From positions 1 to 15,732 of the forward strand of contig JAYVJV010000034.1 of NCBI GenBank assembly GCA_043769005.1: a stretch of DNA of 15,732 bases. Reading direction: 5' to 3'. A program made the translations under genes and the position numbers. The stretch's first letter is position 1. Each line of letters begins with the position of its first letter. Positions 1-8,381 of this stretch are shown in pieces. Source of the stretch: JAAFIP01 sp043769005. Lineage in GTDB: Bacteria > Pseudomonadota > Gammaproteobacteria > Burkholderiales > Burkholderiaceae_C. The notes under the pieces are model-generated. The model was not told the DNA's origin. It worked only from the letters and a program-made list of their open reading frames with translations, and made no database searches.

Positions 1-79
1 CCATCTCGAACAGGACAGTGAAACGACTTAGCGCCGATGATAGTGCGGGTTCCCGTGTGAAAGTAGGACATTGTCAGGC
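1..79 (+). rRNA. rrf: 5S ribosomal RNA, 3' part (5' end outside window)
   Basis: The first bases match the second half of a betaproteobacterial 5S rRNA: a CGAACAGGACAGTGAAACG stretch (loop B/helix III region), GCCGATGATAGTG, TTCCCGTGTGAAAGTAGG, and an end in TGTCAGGC that would pair with the missing 5' strand. A terminator hairpin starts about 11 nt downstream, so this is the last gene of an rRNA operon that enters from the left. The exact 3' end (78-80) is inferred from the family. Confidence 0.93.
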
Positions 80-90
80 TCTTATGCCTA

Positions 91-123
91 AAACGCCCAA
101 CCAGCAATGGTTGGGCGTTTTTC
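91..123 (+). terminator. Rho-independent terminator of the rRNA operon, probably bidirectional
   Basis: A perfect 13-bp stem, AAACGCCCAACCA (91-103) and TGGTTGGGCGTTT (108-120), closes a GCAA tetraloop. On the plus strand it is followed by TTCTTT, and its own 3' arm ends in TTT. Read on the minus strand the same hairpin ends in GTTTTAG, so it can also stop transcripts of the convergent fadD unit, whose stop codon lies about 140 nt away. The rest of the gap to fadD holds only small inverted repeats (AGCACAA/TTGTGCT at 200-214 and CCAAA/TTTGG at 226-238) without T-tracts. Confidence 0.92.
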
Positions 124-261
124 TTTGTGTCTTTACTTTGTTGATCCACAAGCGTTGCAGCAAATGCAGTGGCTTTCGTTAGTTTGAGATGGTGCAGGTA
201 GCACAACTTGTGCTCATGTGCCGCTCCAAAGATTTTGGATAGACAGTCGCATGGCTGGGAT

Positions 262-1941
262 TTAGCTACGCAGCTCGCGTCGCAAGATTTTCCCGACGTT
301 GGACTTAGGCAAATCATCCCTGAACTCGATGTATTTGGGGATCTTGTAACCTGTCAAATTCTGGCGGCAATATTTGGCAACGTCGTCTTCACTCAGGCTG
401 GAGTCATTTTTCACCACAAAAACTTTTATCGCCTCGCCTTGTTTTGCATCGGGCACGCCGATAGCCGCGCATTCCACTACGCCAGGGCATAGTGAGATGA
501 CGTTTTCCAGCTCATTGGGGAACACGTTAAAGCCGCTCACAATGATCATGTCCTTTTTTCGATCCACAATCTTGGTATAGCCTCGCGCATCCATGATGCC
601 AATGTCACCTGTGCGCATAAAACCATCGGACGTAAAAGCCTTTGCAGTCTCTTCGGGCTGCTGATAGTAGCCCACCATCACGTTCGGGCCTTTAATGCAA
701 ATCTCGCCCGAAGCGCCTGTAGGTAGAGAGATGCCTGCATCGTCTTTGATAGCAATCTCGACGCTGGGCAGGGGCAAGCCAATAGTGCCGGAAAATGTAG
801 TTGCGGTGCTTGGATTATTGGTACCAATCGCGCAAGTCTCGCTCATGCCCCAGCCTTCCATCATCGGGCACCCCGTTACTTCCAGCCATTGCTTGGCAGT
901 GCCCGCAGAGGCAGCCATGCCGCCCGCTTGCGAGATGCGCAATTGTGAAAAATCCACGGTCTTGAACATCGGGTGCTGCATGAGTGCGTTAAACAAGGTG
1001 TTCACAGCGGGCAGCATGTGAAACGGACGTTTCTTGAGTACCTCAATAAACTTGCCAAAATCACGGGGATTGGGAATCAGCGTCATATGTGAACCTTGGC
1101 GAATGGCTAGCAGACTCAAGGTGAGCGCGAAAATATGATACAGCGGTAGCGCGGCAATGCTGTTGATCTTGCGCGCATCACCCACGGTTTGCAGCGCAGG
1201 TGTAAACCATGCCTCGGCTTGTAGCAAGGCCGCCACAATATTGCGGTGGGTGAGAACCGCACCTTTACTCAGACCCGTGGTGCCCCCGGTGTACTGTAAA
1301 AAAGCAATGGAATCGAGACTGCAGGAGTTGGGTTTGAGTGTCTTGGTGCTACCCTTTGCAAGCGCTCGACTAAATGGCGTGACTGAGCGCCCAGCGTCTA
1401 GCGGCAAAGCGTAGGCAGGCACCATTTTGGCCAAATGCCGTACCGCAAAGGTCAGCCACTTGCCATAGATGGCACCCAGCAGGTCGCCCATAGAGGCCAT
1501 GACGATATGTTTGATGGACGTTTTTTCAATCACTTCAGACAGGGTGTGGGCGAAATTTTCTAAAATAACAATAGCCGTAGCGCCAGAGTCTTTCAGTTGA
1601 TGCTCTAATTCGCGGGCAGTATAGAGTGGGTTTACATTCACACAGGTGTAGCCCGCACGCAAAACAGCCGCCATGGTGACCGGAAACTGTGGGATATTGG
1701 GCAGCATGATTGCTACCCGCGCGTCTGGCTCCAGCCCGAGGCCTTGCAGCCATGCGCCCAGCGCGTTAGACAGACTGTCAAGTTCACTGTAGCCCATCCA
1801 GCGGTCCATACAGACCGTAAACGGCAGGCCCGCATTTTTCTTGAAGCTCTCGTCCAGCAATACCGTGAGGGATCGGTATTGATCGGGGTTGATTTCGTGC
1901 GGTACGCTGGCTGGGTAGCTCTTGAGCCAAAATTTATCCAT
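262..1941 (-). CDS. fadD: Long-chain fatty acid--CoA ligase
   Basis: This acyl-CoA synthetase activates long-chain fatty acids with ATP and CoA at the inner face of the membrane, feeding beta-oxidation. The 559-residue product has the ordered motifs of the ANL superfamily: P-loop YTGGTTGLSKG (residues 217-227), GWGMSET (363-369), FMRTGDIG (441-448) with the nucleotide-binding Asp, the hinge region DRKKDMIIVSGFNVFP, and the catalytic C-terminal Lys551 in PKSNVGKILRREL. Length and motif spelling fit proteobacterial FadD. I chose the ATG at 1941 (MDKFWLKSYP) because GGAGAG lies 7 nt upstream; a TTG 15 nt further upstream overlaps that Shine-Dalgarno and is unlikely. The uncharacterised gene upstream ends 27 nt away on the same strand, so the two probably share a transcript. 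The enzyme class is secure; chain-length preference cannot be read from the sequence. Confidence 0.95.
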   Translation of the reverse strand: MDKFWLKSYPASVPHEINPDQYRSLTVLLDESFKKNAGLPFTVCMDRWMGYSELDSLSNALGAWLQGLGLEPDARVAIMLPNIPQFPVTMAAVLRAGYTCVNVNPLYTARELEHQLKDSGATAIVILENFAHTLSEVIEKTSIKHIVMASMGDLLGAIYGKWLTFAVRHLAKMVPAYALPLDAGRSVTPFSRALAKGSTKTLKPNSCSLDSIAFLQYTGGTTGLSKGAVLTHRNIVAALLQAEAWFTPALQTVGDARKINSIAALPLYHIFALTLSLLAIRQGSHMTLIPNPRDFGKFIEVLKKRPFHMLPAVNTLFNALMQHPMFKTVDFSQLRISQAGGMAASAGTAKQWLEVTGCPMMEGWGMSETCAIGTNNPSTATTFSGTIGLPLPSVEIAIKDDAGISLPTGASGEICIKGPNVMVGYYQQPEETAKAFTSDGFMRTGDIGIMDARGYTKIVDRKKDMIIVSGFNVFPNELENVISLCPGVVECAAIGVPDAKQGEAIKVFVVKNDSSLSEDDVAKYCRQNLTGYKIPKYIEFRDDLPKSNVGKILRRELRS

Positions 1942-1968
1942 GTAGGGTCTCTCCAAATGGTGGGCAAA

Positions 1969-2796
1969 TCATTCTAGTTCAGGCCAAAGCTGCGCACTGT
2001 AGGTGTTTGTCAGGCCAGGATCAAACAAGCGCGTCATCCAGGCCTGTTCGCGCTGTTCCACAACAGTAAGAAAACCCACGACACCAGATTTGCTGCGCTG
2101 CAGGGCTGCGAATGTGTCAAATCCCGTCTCTAAAAAATGCTGTAAATCTTGCAACCCAGCCGCGTTCGCTGTGCCGCGCATCATACGCAGCATGGTGCGC
2201 AGTCCGGGTGTACGGACGAGTTGCGCCAACGCATGACCAAGCTCTAGTACCAAAGCAAACTGTTCTGCACGAACGGCTGGCAGGCTAACCGCTCGCCAGG
2301 TCTGCACATAGGCGGCTAGTGCATCTAGCTCGGTAACCCCAGGCGCTTGCAGCGCGACCAAGGCTGCACCCATGGCGTAATCCAACTGCTCGCTGACCGC
2401 GTGCAATTGGGTCAAAGTCGTCGCGACCCCCAAAACCGATGCGGGGAACAGCCGCTGCATGGCTGGGGCAATGCGGCCAAACTGCATGTCCCGGTGCGTG
2501 TAGTCCCGATCGCCATACAGCTCTTGCAGAAAAAACGCCGCTGCTGCGCCCCAGTCGGGGTGCGTTAATACATCCGCATAGCTGCGGCGAAAGCGGTGGC
2601 ACTGTGCACGCTTGATAGCCATAACGGCTTGATGCAAGACGCTCTGGGCTCGTCCAGCCGCGCGCAAAGCCTCCACAGCCTGCAAAGCGGTACCGATTGA
2701 GCGCAGTTGCGCCACGGGCAGCGGGTGCGGCAGTTGGGCAGCACCGACCACACTTGGTGCAGGTAGCCCGGACAGCTGAGGTTGAGGCATCACCAT
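1969..2796 (-). CDS. Conserved hypothetical protein upstream of fadD
   Basis: I do not recognise a named family. The product (about 275 residues) looks soluble and mostly helical, rich in Ala, Leu and Gln, with no signal peptide or membrane segment. The most distinctive stretch is FFLQELYGDRD (about residues 88-98), followed by an FGRIAPAMQRLFP segment and a heptad-like HAVSEQLDYAMG region. From memory, proteins with an FFLEELYGDRDF motif occur as uncharacterised proteins in Burkholderiales. It reads toward fadD with 27 nt between them, which suggests co-transcription and perhaps a link to fatty-acid use; that is inference only. The start is uncertain: GTG at 2805, ATG at 2796 and ATG at 2790 are in frame and none has a good ribosome binding site. 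I see no convincing promoter in the 46-nt divergent gap to the next gene. Confidence 0.75.
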   Translation of the reverse strand: MVMPQPQLSGLPAPSVVGAAQLPHPLPVAQLRSIGTALQAVEALRAAGRAQSVLHQAVMAIKRAQCHRFRRSYADVLTHPDWGAAAAFFLQELYGDRDYTHRDMQFGRIAPAMQRLFPASVLGVATTLTQLHAVSEQLDYAMGAALVALQAPGVTELDALAAYVQTWRAVSLPAVRAEQFALVLELGHALAQLVRTPGLRTMLRMMRGTANAAGLQDLQHFLETGFDTFAALQRSKSGVVGFLTVVEQREQAWMTRLFDPGLTNTYSAQLWPELE

Positions 2797-2842
2797 ACAA
2801 ACCACAAGTGTATCGGCTGGATAAAGCCATTACAGTCAGGGT

Positions 2843-3754
2843 ATGACTAATGCATGGATTCAAGGCGTTCTCACATTGGGCACCATGGTGCTTGCGTGGG
2901 CGTTGGGGCTATGGCTCTGGGGGAGCCACCCAGCCCTAGTGCTGCTGGGTTTGATGGCGCCCGTGCTCGTGACCTTCGTGCTTATAGCGCAGCAGTTCAT
3001 CATATTCTGGTATGTCACCCAAAACGATTCCGCAGAACGTGAAAGTGTAGCTACGCATGTAAAAGCTTGGTGGGGCGAGGCGAATGCGGCCTTAAAAGTT
3101 TTTCATTGGTGGCAGCCCTTTCATCGTACCAACATTCCCGATGGCTTGGATGCCACATCCATCGCGTCTGGGCAACGAGGGGTTGTGTTGGTGCATGGAT
3201 TTTTTTGTAACCGGGCTTTTTGGCAGCATTGGATGCGTCGTCTACAGGCGCAACATCGACCCTATATTGCAGTAGACCTGGAACCCGCCTTTGGAACCAT
3301 TGATGCATATACCGCTACGCTAGAGCGGGCGGTGCGCCAGATGCGTCAAGCGACGGGGCTCAGTCCTGTCATTGTTGGACACAGCATGGGGGGCCTTGCC
3401 ATTCGTGCTTGGCTGGCCACGCAAACCACGCAAGCAGATGGCCAGAGCGCAGTGCAGCGCGCTATCACATTGGGTTCGTCGCACCATGGCACTTGGCTTG
3501 CCCAGTTTTCGCACACCACCAACGGTTTAGAGATGCGGCAAGAAAGTCGTTGGTTAAACGCGCTAGCAAGTATGGAAAAAGTGCTTCCTTTTGTGGAATT
3601 TGTGTGCTTTTACTCCAATTGCGACAACATTGTCTTCCCAATTTCGTCCGCCAAGCTGGCGGGAGCCGATAATCGCTTGATTCGTGGACTTGGACATGTA
3701 GATATGGTTCACGATCCCTTGGTCATGGATGCGTGTTGGGAATTGATGCAGTGA
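2843..3754 (+). CDS. Membrane-anchored alpha/beta hydrolase (lipase-like)
   Basis: The 303-residue protein starts with two predicted transmembrane helices (about residues 8-27 and 30-58, ending QQFIIFWYV). A cytoplasmic or periplasmic alpha/beta-hydrolase domain follows. Visible catalytic features are the oxyanion-hole motif VLVHGFF (115-121), the nucleophile elbow GHSMGG with Ser181, a probable acid Asp261 in NCDNIVFP, and a probable His285 in GLGHVDMVH. The HGFF plus GHSMGG pattern resembles triacylglycerol-lipase/PGAP1-like esterases; the natural substrate is unknown. AGGG is only about 1-2 nt from the ATG, so this start is weakly supported; ATG 2885 is an alternative that would remove half of the first helix. 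The next gene begins 22 nt after the stop, so the hydrolase is likely the first gene of the operon with the REC-cyclase and hybrid kinase. Confidence 0.85.
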   Translation: MTNAWIQGVLTLGTMVLAWALGLWLWGSHPALVLLGLMAPVLVTFVLIAQQFIIFWYVTQNDSAERESVATHVKAWWGEANAALKVFHWWQPFHRTNIPDGLDATSIASGQRGVVLVHGFFCNRAFWQHWMRRLQAQHRPYIAVDLEPAFGTIDAYTATLERAVRQMRQATGLSPVIVGHSMGGLAIRAWLATQTTQADGQSAVQRAITLGSSHHGTWLAQFSHTTNGLEMRQESRWLNALASMEKVLPFVEFVCFYSNCDNIVFPISSAKLAGADNRLIRGLGHVDMVHDPLVMDACWELMQ

Positions 3755-3776
3755 AGAGATTCATAGAAAGTCAGCT

Positions 3777-4889
3777 ATGCCATTGATCGTAGTCATGGAT
3801 GATGATGCGGGTACGCGTATGCTGGTCAGCCAGGTGCTCAAAAAAGAAGGCTTTCAAGTGATGGCCGCTGAGGACGGGGTCAAGGGTCTGGAGCTGATCC
3901 GTGAATACAAGCCCGATCTGATCGTCAGCGATGTGCAAATGCCGCACCTTGATGGTTTTGCAGTGTTGGAAGCGGTACGCAGCGATGCCTCGCTGGCCAC
4001 CATCCCAGTGATCTTGCTGACATCACTGCAAGACCGCAACTATATGCGCCAGGGCATGACCACGGGCGCAGATGATTATCTGACCAAGCCTTTTGCCCCG
4101 CAGGAGTTGCGTGATGCCGTGGGTGCCCAGGTCAACAAGCTAGTGCGCTCCAGCGCCCTGCGCTCCCATGTGGTGGACACGGCGGTGGGCGCAGCGCTGG
4201 AGGAGCAGCGCCACCAGATCAGCAAACTGTATGAGCGGCGCATGGCTAAAACCTTGAGTGAGCAATGGCCCGACGGTGGTTTGGTGCAGGACAAAGAAAA
4301 ATTCAACAGTGCCACTGTGCTGTTTGCCGATATGCGTGATTACTCCCAGTGGACGCAGCGCCTCTCCAGCAGCGAGCTGGGCGATGTAGTGCAACAGTTT
4401 TATGGCAATGTCGGCGACACGGTCCATTTGTTTGGCGCGCACTATATGCAGTTTGTGGGCGACGGTATGCTGTGTGTGTTTGTTGATGCGGGCGATACGC
4501 TGTCTGTAAACCATGCCCTGCGTGCTGTACGTGCCGCTATAGGTTTAACCGAGGCCACGCGCCGCCTGGATGGCTATGTGCACCAGCACTTTCCAGATCG
4601 TAACCTGCCGCCCTTTGCCCTGAGCATTGCGCTGCACAGCGGTCCCGTCGCGTTTGCCAGGCTGGATGGTATGTTTGGCAGCACAGGCCACACGACTCCG
4701 GTGGGTGACACCGTAGCAATTGCCCTCAAGCTCTTTAGCGGTCAACCGCGTCTGGATTGGACTATTGCAGCCAGTGTGCAAGCTTCGCGTTTAGTCACCG
4801 GTGCTGTACGCTTGGGTAAACGCGGACTGGTGACAACCCCGGGTCGAGCGACAGCCGTCGATGCGGTAGAAATCATAGAACTCCAATAA
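3777..4889 (+). CDS. Response regulator with C-terminal class III adenylate/guanylate cyclase domain
   Basis: A 370-residue cytoplasmic protein. Residues 1-120 form a receiver domain with the acidic pair Asp8/Asp9, phospho-acceptor Asp52 (SDVQMP), Thr82 and Lys104 (TKPF), so it should accept phosphate. A short helical linker (about 139-165) leads to a class III cyclase homology domain (about 177-370). The two metal-binding aspartates are present, Asp185 (VLFADMRD) and Asp229 (FVGDG), with the 44-residue spacing of known cyclases, and Thr307 fits the adenine-contacting Thr. However, the purine-selecting Lys is Gln225, and the Asn and Arg that stabilise the transition state are Ala314 and Lys318 (GDTVAIALKL instead of the usual GDTVN.AaRL). 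It may be inactive, altered in specificity, or a nucleotide sensor. Its stop overlaps the start of the hybrid kinase, its likely phosphodonor. Confidence 0.9.
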   Translation: MPLIVVMDDDAGTRMLVSQVLKKEGFQVMAAEDGVKGLELIREYKPDLIVSDVQMPHLDGFAVLEAVRSDASLATIPVILLTSLQDRNYMRQGMTTGADDYLTKPFAPQELRDAVGAQVNKLVRSSALRSHVVDTAVGAALEEQRHQISKLYERRMAKTLSEQWPDGGLVQDKEKFNSATVLFADMRDYSQWTQRLSSSELGDVVQQFYGNVGDTVHLFGAHYMQFVGDGMLCVFVDAGDTLSVNHALRAVRAAIGLTEATRRLDGYVHQHFPDRNLPPFALSIALHSGPVAFARLDGMFGSTGHTTPVGDTVAIALKLFSGQPRLDWTIAASVQASRLVTGAVRLGKRGLVTTPGRATAVDAVEIIELQ

Positions 4890-7800
4890 TGCTGCCGATG
4901 TCTTCTTCCCTCAGCCCACCCGTTTCAACATCCCATCTCAACTCGCCACACACTTGGTCTTTGCGCCAGGTGTTGGTCACTGGCTTGCTGTTGTTCTCGT
5001 TGATCCCCGCAGTCATTGTGGGCTGGCTGATGTACCGAAGTAACCTGCAGAGCGTCGACGCTTTGTCCGATAAAATTGTGCAAGACGTGGCGTACCGAGT
5101 GCAGATCGACACAGAAAACCACCTGTCGCAGGTGCACTCGCTGATCAACGCCTTGCTGCCTGATAAGGCTACCACCGAACAAACAGAGCATGCCAGGCGC
5201 TTGATCAATCAGCCTGAAGAGTTTGAGCGCACAGCGTTTAGTTTGACCCGCATGTCGCCCAATGTGAGCTACCTGTATTTTGGCAGCAACAAGGGTGAGT
5301 TTTATGGCGTACAAAAAATTTTGAACGACCCCGAGCAGCGTGCCGTAGTCAATGTGCGGGCCGTGGGTGACGATGGGCGACACTACTTTTCCGCAAACCA
5401 GCCCGGTGACCGCACGCGCGAGCTGCCGCGTGAGACCAAAACCTACGAGCCCCGCCAACGGCCTTGGTTCATCGCCGCATCGGAGAAAAAGGGCCGTGTG
5501 TTTTCTACTGTCTATCCATCAGCCTCCTCGGGTCAGTTACTCATTACGCTGGCACAGCCGGTGTATGAAAAAGACGGTACGTTGCAAGGCATCTTTGCAG
5601 CCGATTTGTTTTTAAAACGCCTGAGTGATTTACTACAAGCGCAAAAAATCAGTGCCCGCGGCGCAGCCATTCTGGTGGACGAGCAGGGCTATCTGGTGGC
5701 TAGCTCAGCCGGGGACCCCCTGTTTACCACCGAGGGCGGCAAGTTACTGCGCCGCAAGCCCAGCGACAGTAGCAGTTCAACTATCCGCCAGGGTTATGCT
5801 GCCATCGCACCTTCGTTGGGTAAAACACTGGCCGAATCTTCGCAAAGTCCATCCACTAACCAGCGCGTGTCCGTGGAGGGAGGGGGTAGCTTGATTAGCG
5901 TGATCCGTCCCTTTGGCGAGTCTTTGGGTTTGAAGTGGACATTGATGGTGGCCGCGCCCGAGGGTGATTTTGCCGAAGAGACGCGCATGGCCATTCGGCA
6001 GTCTGTGTTGGTCATGTTGAGTGTGTTAGCAGCGGGCGCAGCATTCTCCTTAGTCTTTGCATACAGCTTGAGCAGGCGTTTTAAGGGTTTGACCGAGGCC
6101 GCCGAGCAAATGGGACGCGGGCAAACGCCTGCGGTGCAGGGGAAGACCAAAATTACCGAGGTGCGCACTCTGTCATTGGCCATGCGCCACAGTTTTGATG
6201 AAATCGGTCGTCACCGCGCCGAGATTGATGCGCATGCGCTGGCTTTGAGTGATGCCAACGACAACCTGGAGGCGCGCGTGAGCCAGCGCACCACCGAGCT
6301 AGAGGCTTCGCGTGAAGAGGCGCTGTCGGCCGCCCGTGCTAAGGCCTCCTTTTTGGCCACGATGAGCCACGAGATTCGCACCCCCCTCAACGGCGTGGTG
6401 GGCATGACGACATTGTTGGCCGACACGCCCCTCAACAATGAGCAGCAAGACTATGTGCACACCATGCGAGTCTCTAGTGACCAACTGCTGGGTGTGATCA
6501 ACGACATTTTGGATTTTTCCAAAATAGAGTCTGGCAAACTCGATCTGGAAAAAGAGCCTCTCAGCGTGCAAGCCATTGTCGAGGAGGCCTGCGATATCGC
6601 CGCACCCAGGGCGCGTGAAAAGGGCTTGGAGCTGATGGTGGATATGGGCGAGCAGGTGCCCACCTGGGTGCGTGGCGACACCACCCGCCTGCGCCAGGTG
6701 CTGCTCAACTACATCAATAACGCGATTAAATTTACCGACACGGGACAAGTGGTGGTCAGCGCACTGGTGCTGCAAGACTTTGAGCCTGACCAGGATGCGA
6801 TGTTGCAATTTAGAGTCAAGGACACGGGCATCGGCATACCGCTAGAGCGCCAGCCAGCTTTATTCCAGTCCTTTATGCAGGTAGACACCTCTACCACCCG
6901 CAAATACGGTGGTACGGGGCTGGGCCTGGCCATTTGTAAGCGCCTGGCGCATCTGATGGGCGGCGAGGTGGGTGTGGATTCTGCACCGGGTCAGGGTTCG
7001 ACCTTTTGGTTCAGTGCGCGCCTGGGTTATTGCGATGCACCCGAGCACACCCCCTCGTCCATCATCGAGCTGGCCAGTTTGAACGGCAGGCACGCCGTAT
7101 TGATTGACGACACACCGCTGAACCTGCGCATCTTGGACAAACAGCTCAAACGCTGGGGGATGCGTACCGTCCAGTTTGAGCGTGCCCAGCTCGCGTTGGA
7201 CTACCTCGCAATCAACAGCACCCACATCGTCATTACCGACATGCATATGCCCGAGATGGATGGCCAGACCTTTGCAAACACCCTGCGCGTACGCAACAAG
7301 AACCTGCCGATTGTGCTGCTGACCTCAGGCACCATGCCTGTGGGAGATGAAGCCAAGGTGTTTGATGCCCGTCTGCTCAAACCCTACCGTCAATCGCAGT
7401 TTTTCAACACGCTGACTCGCATACTCGCTGGCAATGCTGAGAGCTTGCCCTCGGCAGAGGAGGTGGCGGTAGCCGTAAAAAACCAGCGCATTCTGATCGC
7501 AGACGATAACACCATTAATCTTAAAGTAGCCCAGGCCATGCTCAAGCGGCTGGGCTACGAAAGCGCGATAGCCTTGAACGGGCGAGAAGCGGTAGACATG
7601 GTCTCGCATGCCCTGCAAAGTGGCGCGGTGCCCTACGCTGCCATTTTGATGGATGCCAACATGCCCGTGATGGATGGCTTTGAAGCAGCGCGCCTGCTGC
7701 TGCTCAACCACGGCCGCACTACGCCACCCATCATTGCCTTGACGGCCTCGGTGCTGGAAGAAGATCGCCAGCGCTGTCTGGACGCGGGCATGCAAGGCTT

Positions 7801-8347
7801 TTTACCCAAGCCATTGCGCCTGGACGAACTGGCTCAGGCGCTGGAGATCTATGCTCCGGTACAACCCAAGGTACAGGCTGCCATAGGCAGTGCAAGTTCC
7901 GACCTTGCCGTGCACATGGCTTTAACCACTGATCCTAAAAATATAGCAGCTCACGCACAAGAAATAAAGGTTGGTGATATGCCTGCGAGTGAAAATGCGT
8001 TGACGCTCATGGACTGGAGCCGTCTGAAGCAGTTTAAAGAGTTTGACGACGAGCAAGGCAGCATGACGCGTGAAGTCATCACCTTGTTTATTGCAGATGT
8101 TCCCACCCGCGTGCGAGATATTCAGGCCGCTGCACTGGCCTTTGATGCGCCTGCGCTGCACCATGCGGTACATGCCCTCAAGGGCGCGGCATCCAATGTC
8201 GGTGCGGTCGCATTGACTGAAGCCTGCTTTTTGCTTGAGCAGTCCTGCCTGCTCCAGAGCTGGCCACCTGCTGCCGCCAGTCAAGTGTTGCAACTGTCTG
8301 AACTGGCGGAAAAAACTGTCAATGCGCTGCGTAGTCGGGCGCTTTAA
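4889..8347 (+). CDS. Hybrid sensor histidine kinase: dCACHE-HAMP-HisKA-HATPase-REC-REC-Hpt
   Basis: This 1152-residue membrane kinase runs a complete internal phosphorelay. TM1 spans about 28-48, a periplasmic double-CACHE sensor about 50-365, TM2 about 372-393, then HAMP and a coiled coil to about 480. HisKA has phospho-His494 in FLATMSHEIRTPLNG. The ATPase has the N-box N607/N611, DTGIGI (645-650) and GGTGLGL (674-680). REC1 (about 735-847) has Asp740/741, phospho-Asp784, Thr812 and Lys831. REC2 (about 866-987) has Asp872/873, phospho-Asp922, Thr952 and Lys974. The C-terminal Hpt has His1095 in HALKGAASNVGA. All key residues are intact, so both receivers look competent. The start codon overlaps the stop of the REC-cyclase gene (TAATG); ATG 4898 (codon 4) is an alternative start. 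A dispersed repeat lies in the REC2-Hpt linker (7931-7976). The ligand is unknown, but the sensor retains residues resembling the amino-acid-binding dCACHE motif. Confidence 0.93.
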   Translation: MLPMSSSLSPPVSTSHLNSPHTWSLRQVLVTGLLLFSLIPAVIVGWLMYRSNLQSVDALSDKIVQDVAYRVQIDTENHLSQVHSLINALLPDKATTEQTEHARRLINQPEEFERTAFSLTRMSPNVSYLYFGSNKGEFYGVQKILNDPEQRAVVNVRAVGDDGRHYFSANQPGDRTRELPRETKTYEPRQRPWFIAASEKKGRVFSTVYPSASSGQLLITLAQPVYEKDGTLQGIFAADLFLKRLSDLLQAQKISARGAAILVDEQGYLVASSAGDPLFTTEGGKLLRRKPSDSSSSTIRQGYAAIAPSLGKTLAESSQSPSTNQRVSVEGGGSLISVIRPFGESLGLKWTLMVAAPEGDFAEETRMAIRQSVLVMLSVLAAGAAFSLVFAYSLSRRFKGLTEAAEQMGRGQTPAVQGKTKITEVRTLSLAMRHSFDEIGRHRAEIDAHALALSDANDNLEARVSQRTTELEASREEALSAARAKASFLATMSHEIRTPLNGVVGMTTLLADTPLNNEQQDYVHTMRVSSDQLLGVINDILDFSKIESGKLDLEKEPLSVQAIVEEACDIAAPRAREKGLELMVDMGEQVPTWVRGDTTRLRQVLLNYINNAIKFTDTGQVVVSALVLQDFEPDQDAMLQFRVKDTGIGIPLERQPALFQSFMQVDTSTTRKYGGTGLGLAICKRLAHLMGGEVGVDSAPGQGSTFWFSARLGYCDAPEHTPSSIIELASLNGRHAVLIDDTPLNLRILDKQLKRWGMRTVQFERAQLALDYLAINSTHIVITDMHMPEMDGQTFANTLRVRNKNLPIVLLTSGTMPVGDEAKVFDARLLKPYRQSQFFNTLTRILAGNAESLPSAEEVAVAVKNQRILIADDNTINLKVAQAMLKRLGYESAIALNGREAVDMVSHALQSGAVPYAAILMDANMPVMDGFEAARLLLLNHGRTTPPIIALTASVLEEDRQRCLDAGMQGFLPKPLRLDELAQALEIYAPVQPKVQAAIGSASSDLAVHMALTTDPKNIAAHAQEIKVGDMPASENALTLMDWSRLKQFKEFDDEQGSMTREVITLFIADVPTRVRDIQAAALAFDAPALHHAVHALKGAASNVGAVALTEACFLLEQSCLLQSWPPAAASQVLQLSELAEKTVNALRSRAL
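7931..7976 (+). repeat. Dispersed repeat copy C, inside the hybrid kinase gene
   Basis: ATATAGCAGCTCACGC (7941-7956) matches AATAGCTGCTTACGC of the intergenic copy at 12 of its last 14 bases. The next bases align without gaps to the TATAAGGG..T.G part of the copy at the end of lnt. It is translated in frame as part of the flexible linker between REC2 and Hpt (about residues 1014-1030), a tolerant place for an insertion. It is the most diverged of the four copies. Confidence 0.55.
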
Positions 8348-8381
8348 GTGCTGGGCTTTACCTCGGCCAAAGTGGCTAGAT

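Noticed and set aside
200..214. AGCACAA/TTGTGCT inverted repeat downstream of fadD
   Set aside because: Only one base separates the arms and no T-tract follows, so it is neither a good terminator nor a supported operator.
121..261. tRNA or other RNA gene after the 5S rRNA
   Set aside because: No cloverleaf, CCA end or TTCGA-type T-loop is visible; the gap appears non-coding.
8348..8381. Terminator sought between the convergent kinase and hpd genes
   Set aside because: The 34-nt gap contains no stable hairpin with a T-tract on either strand.
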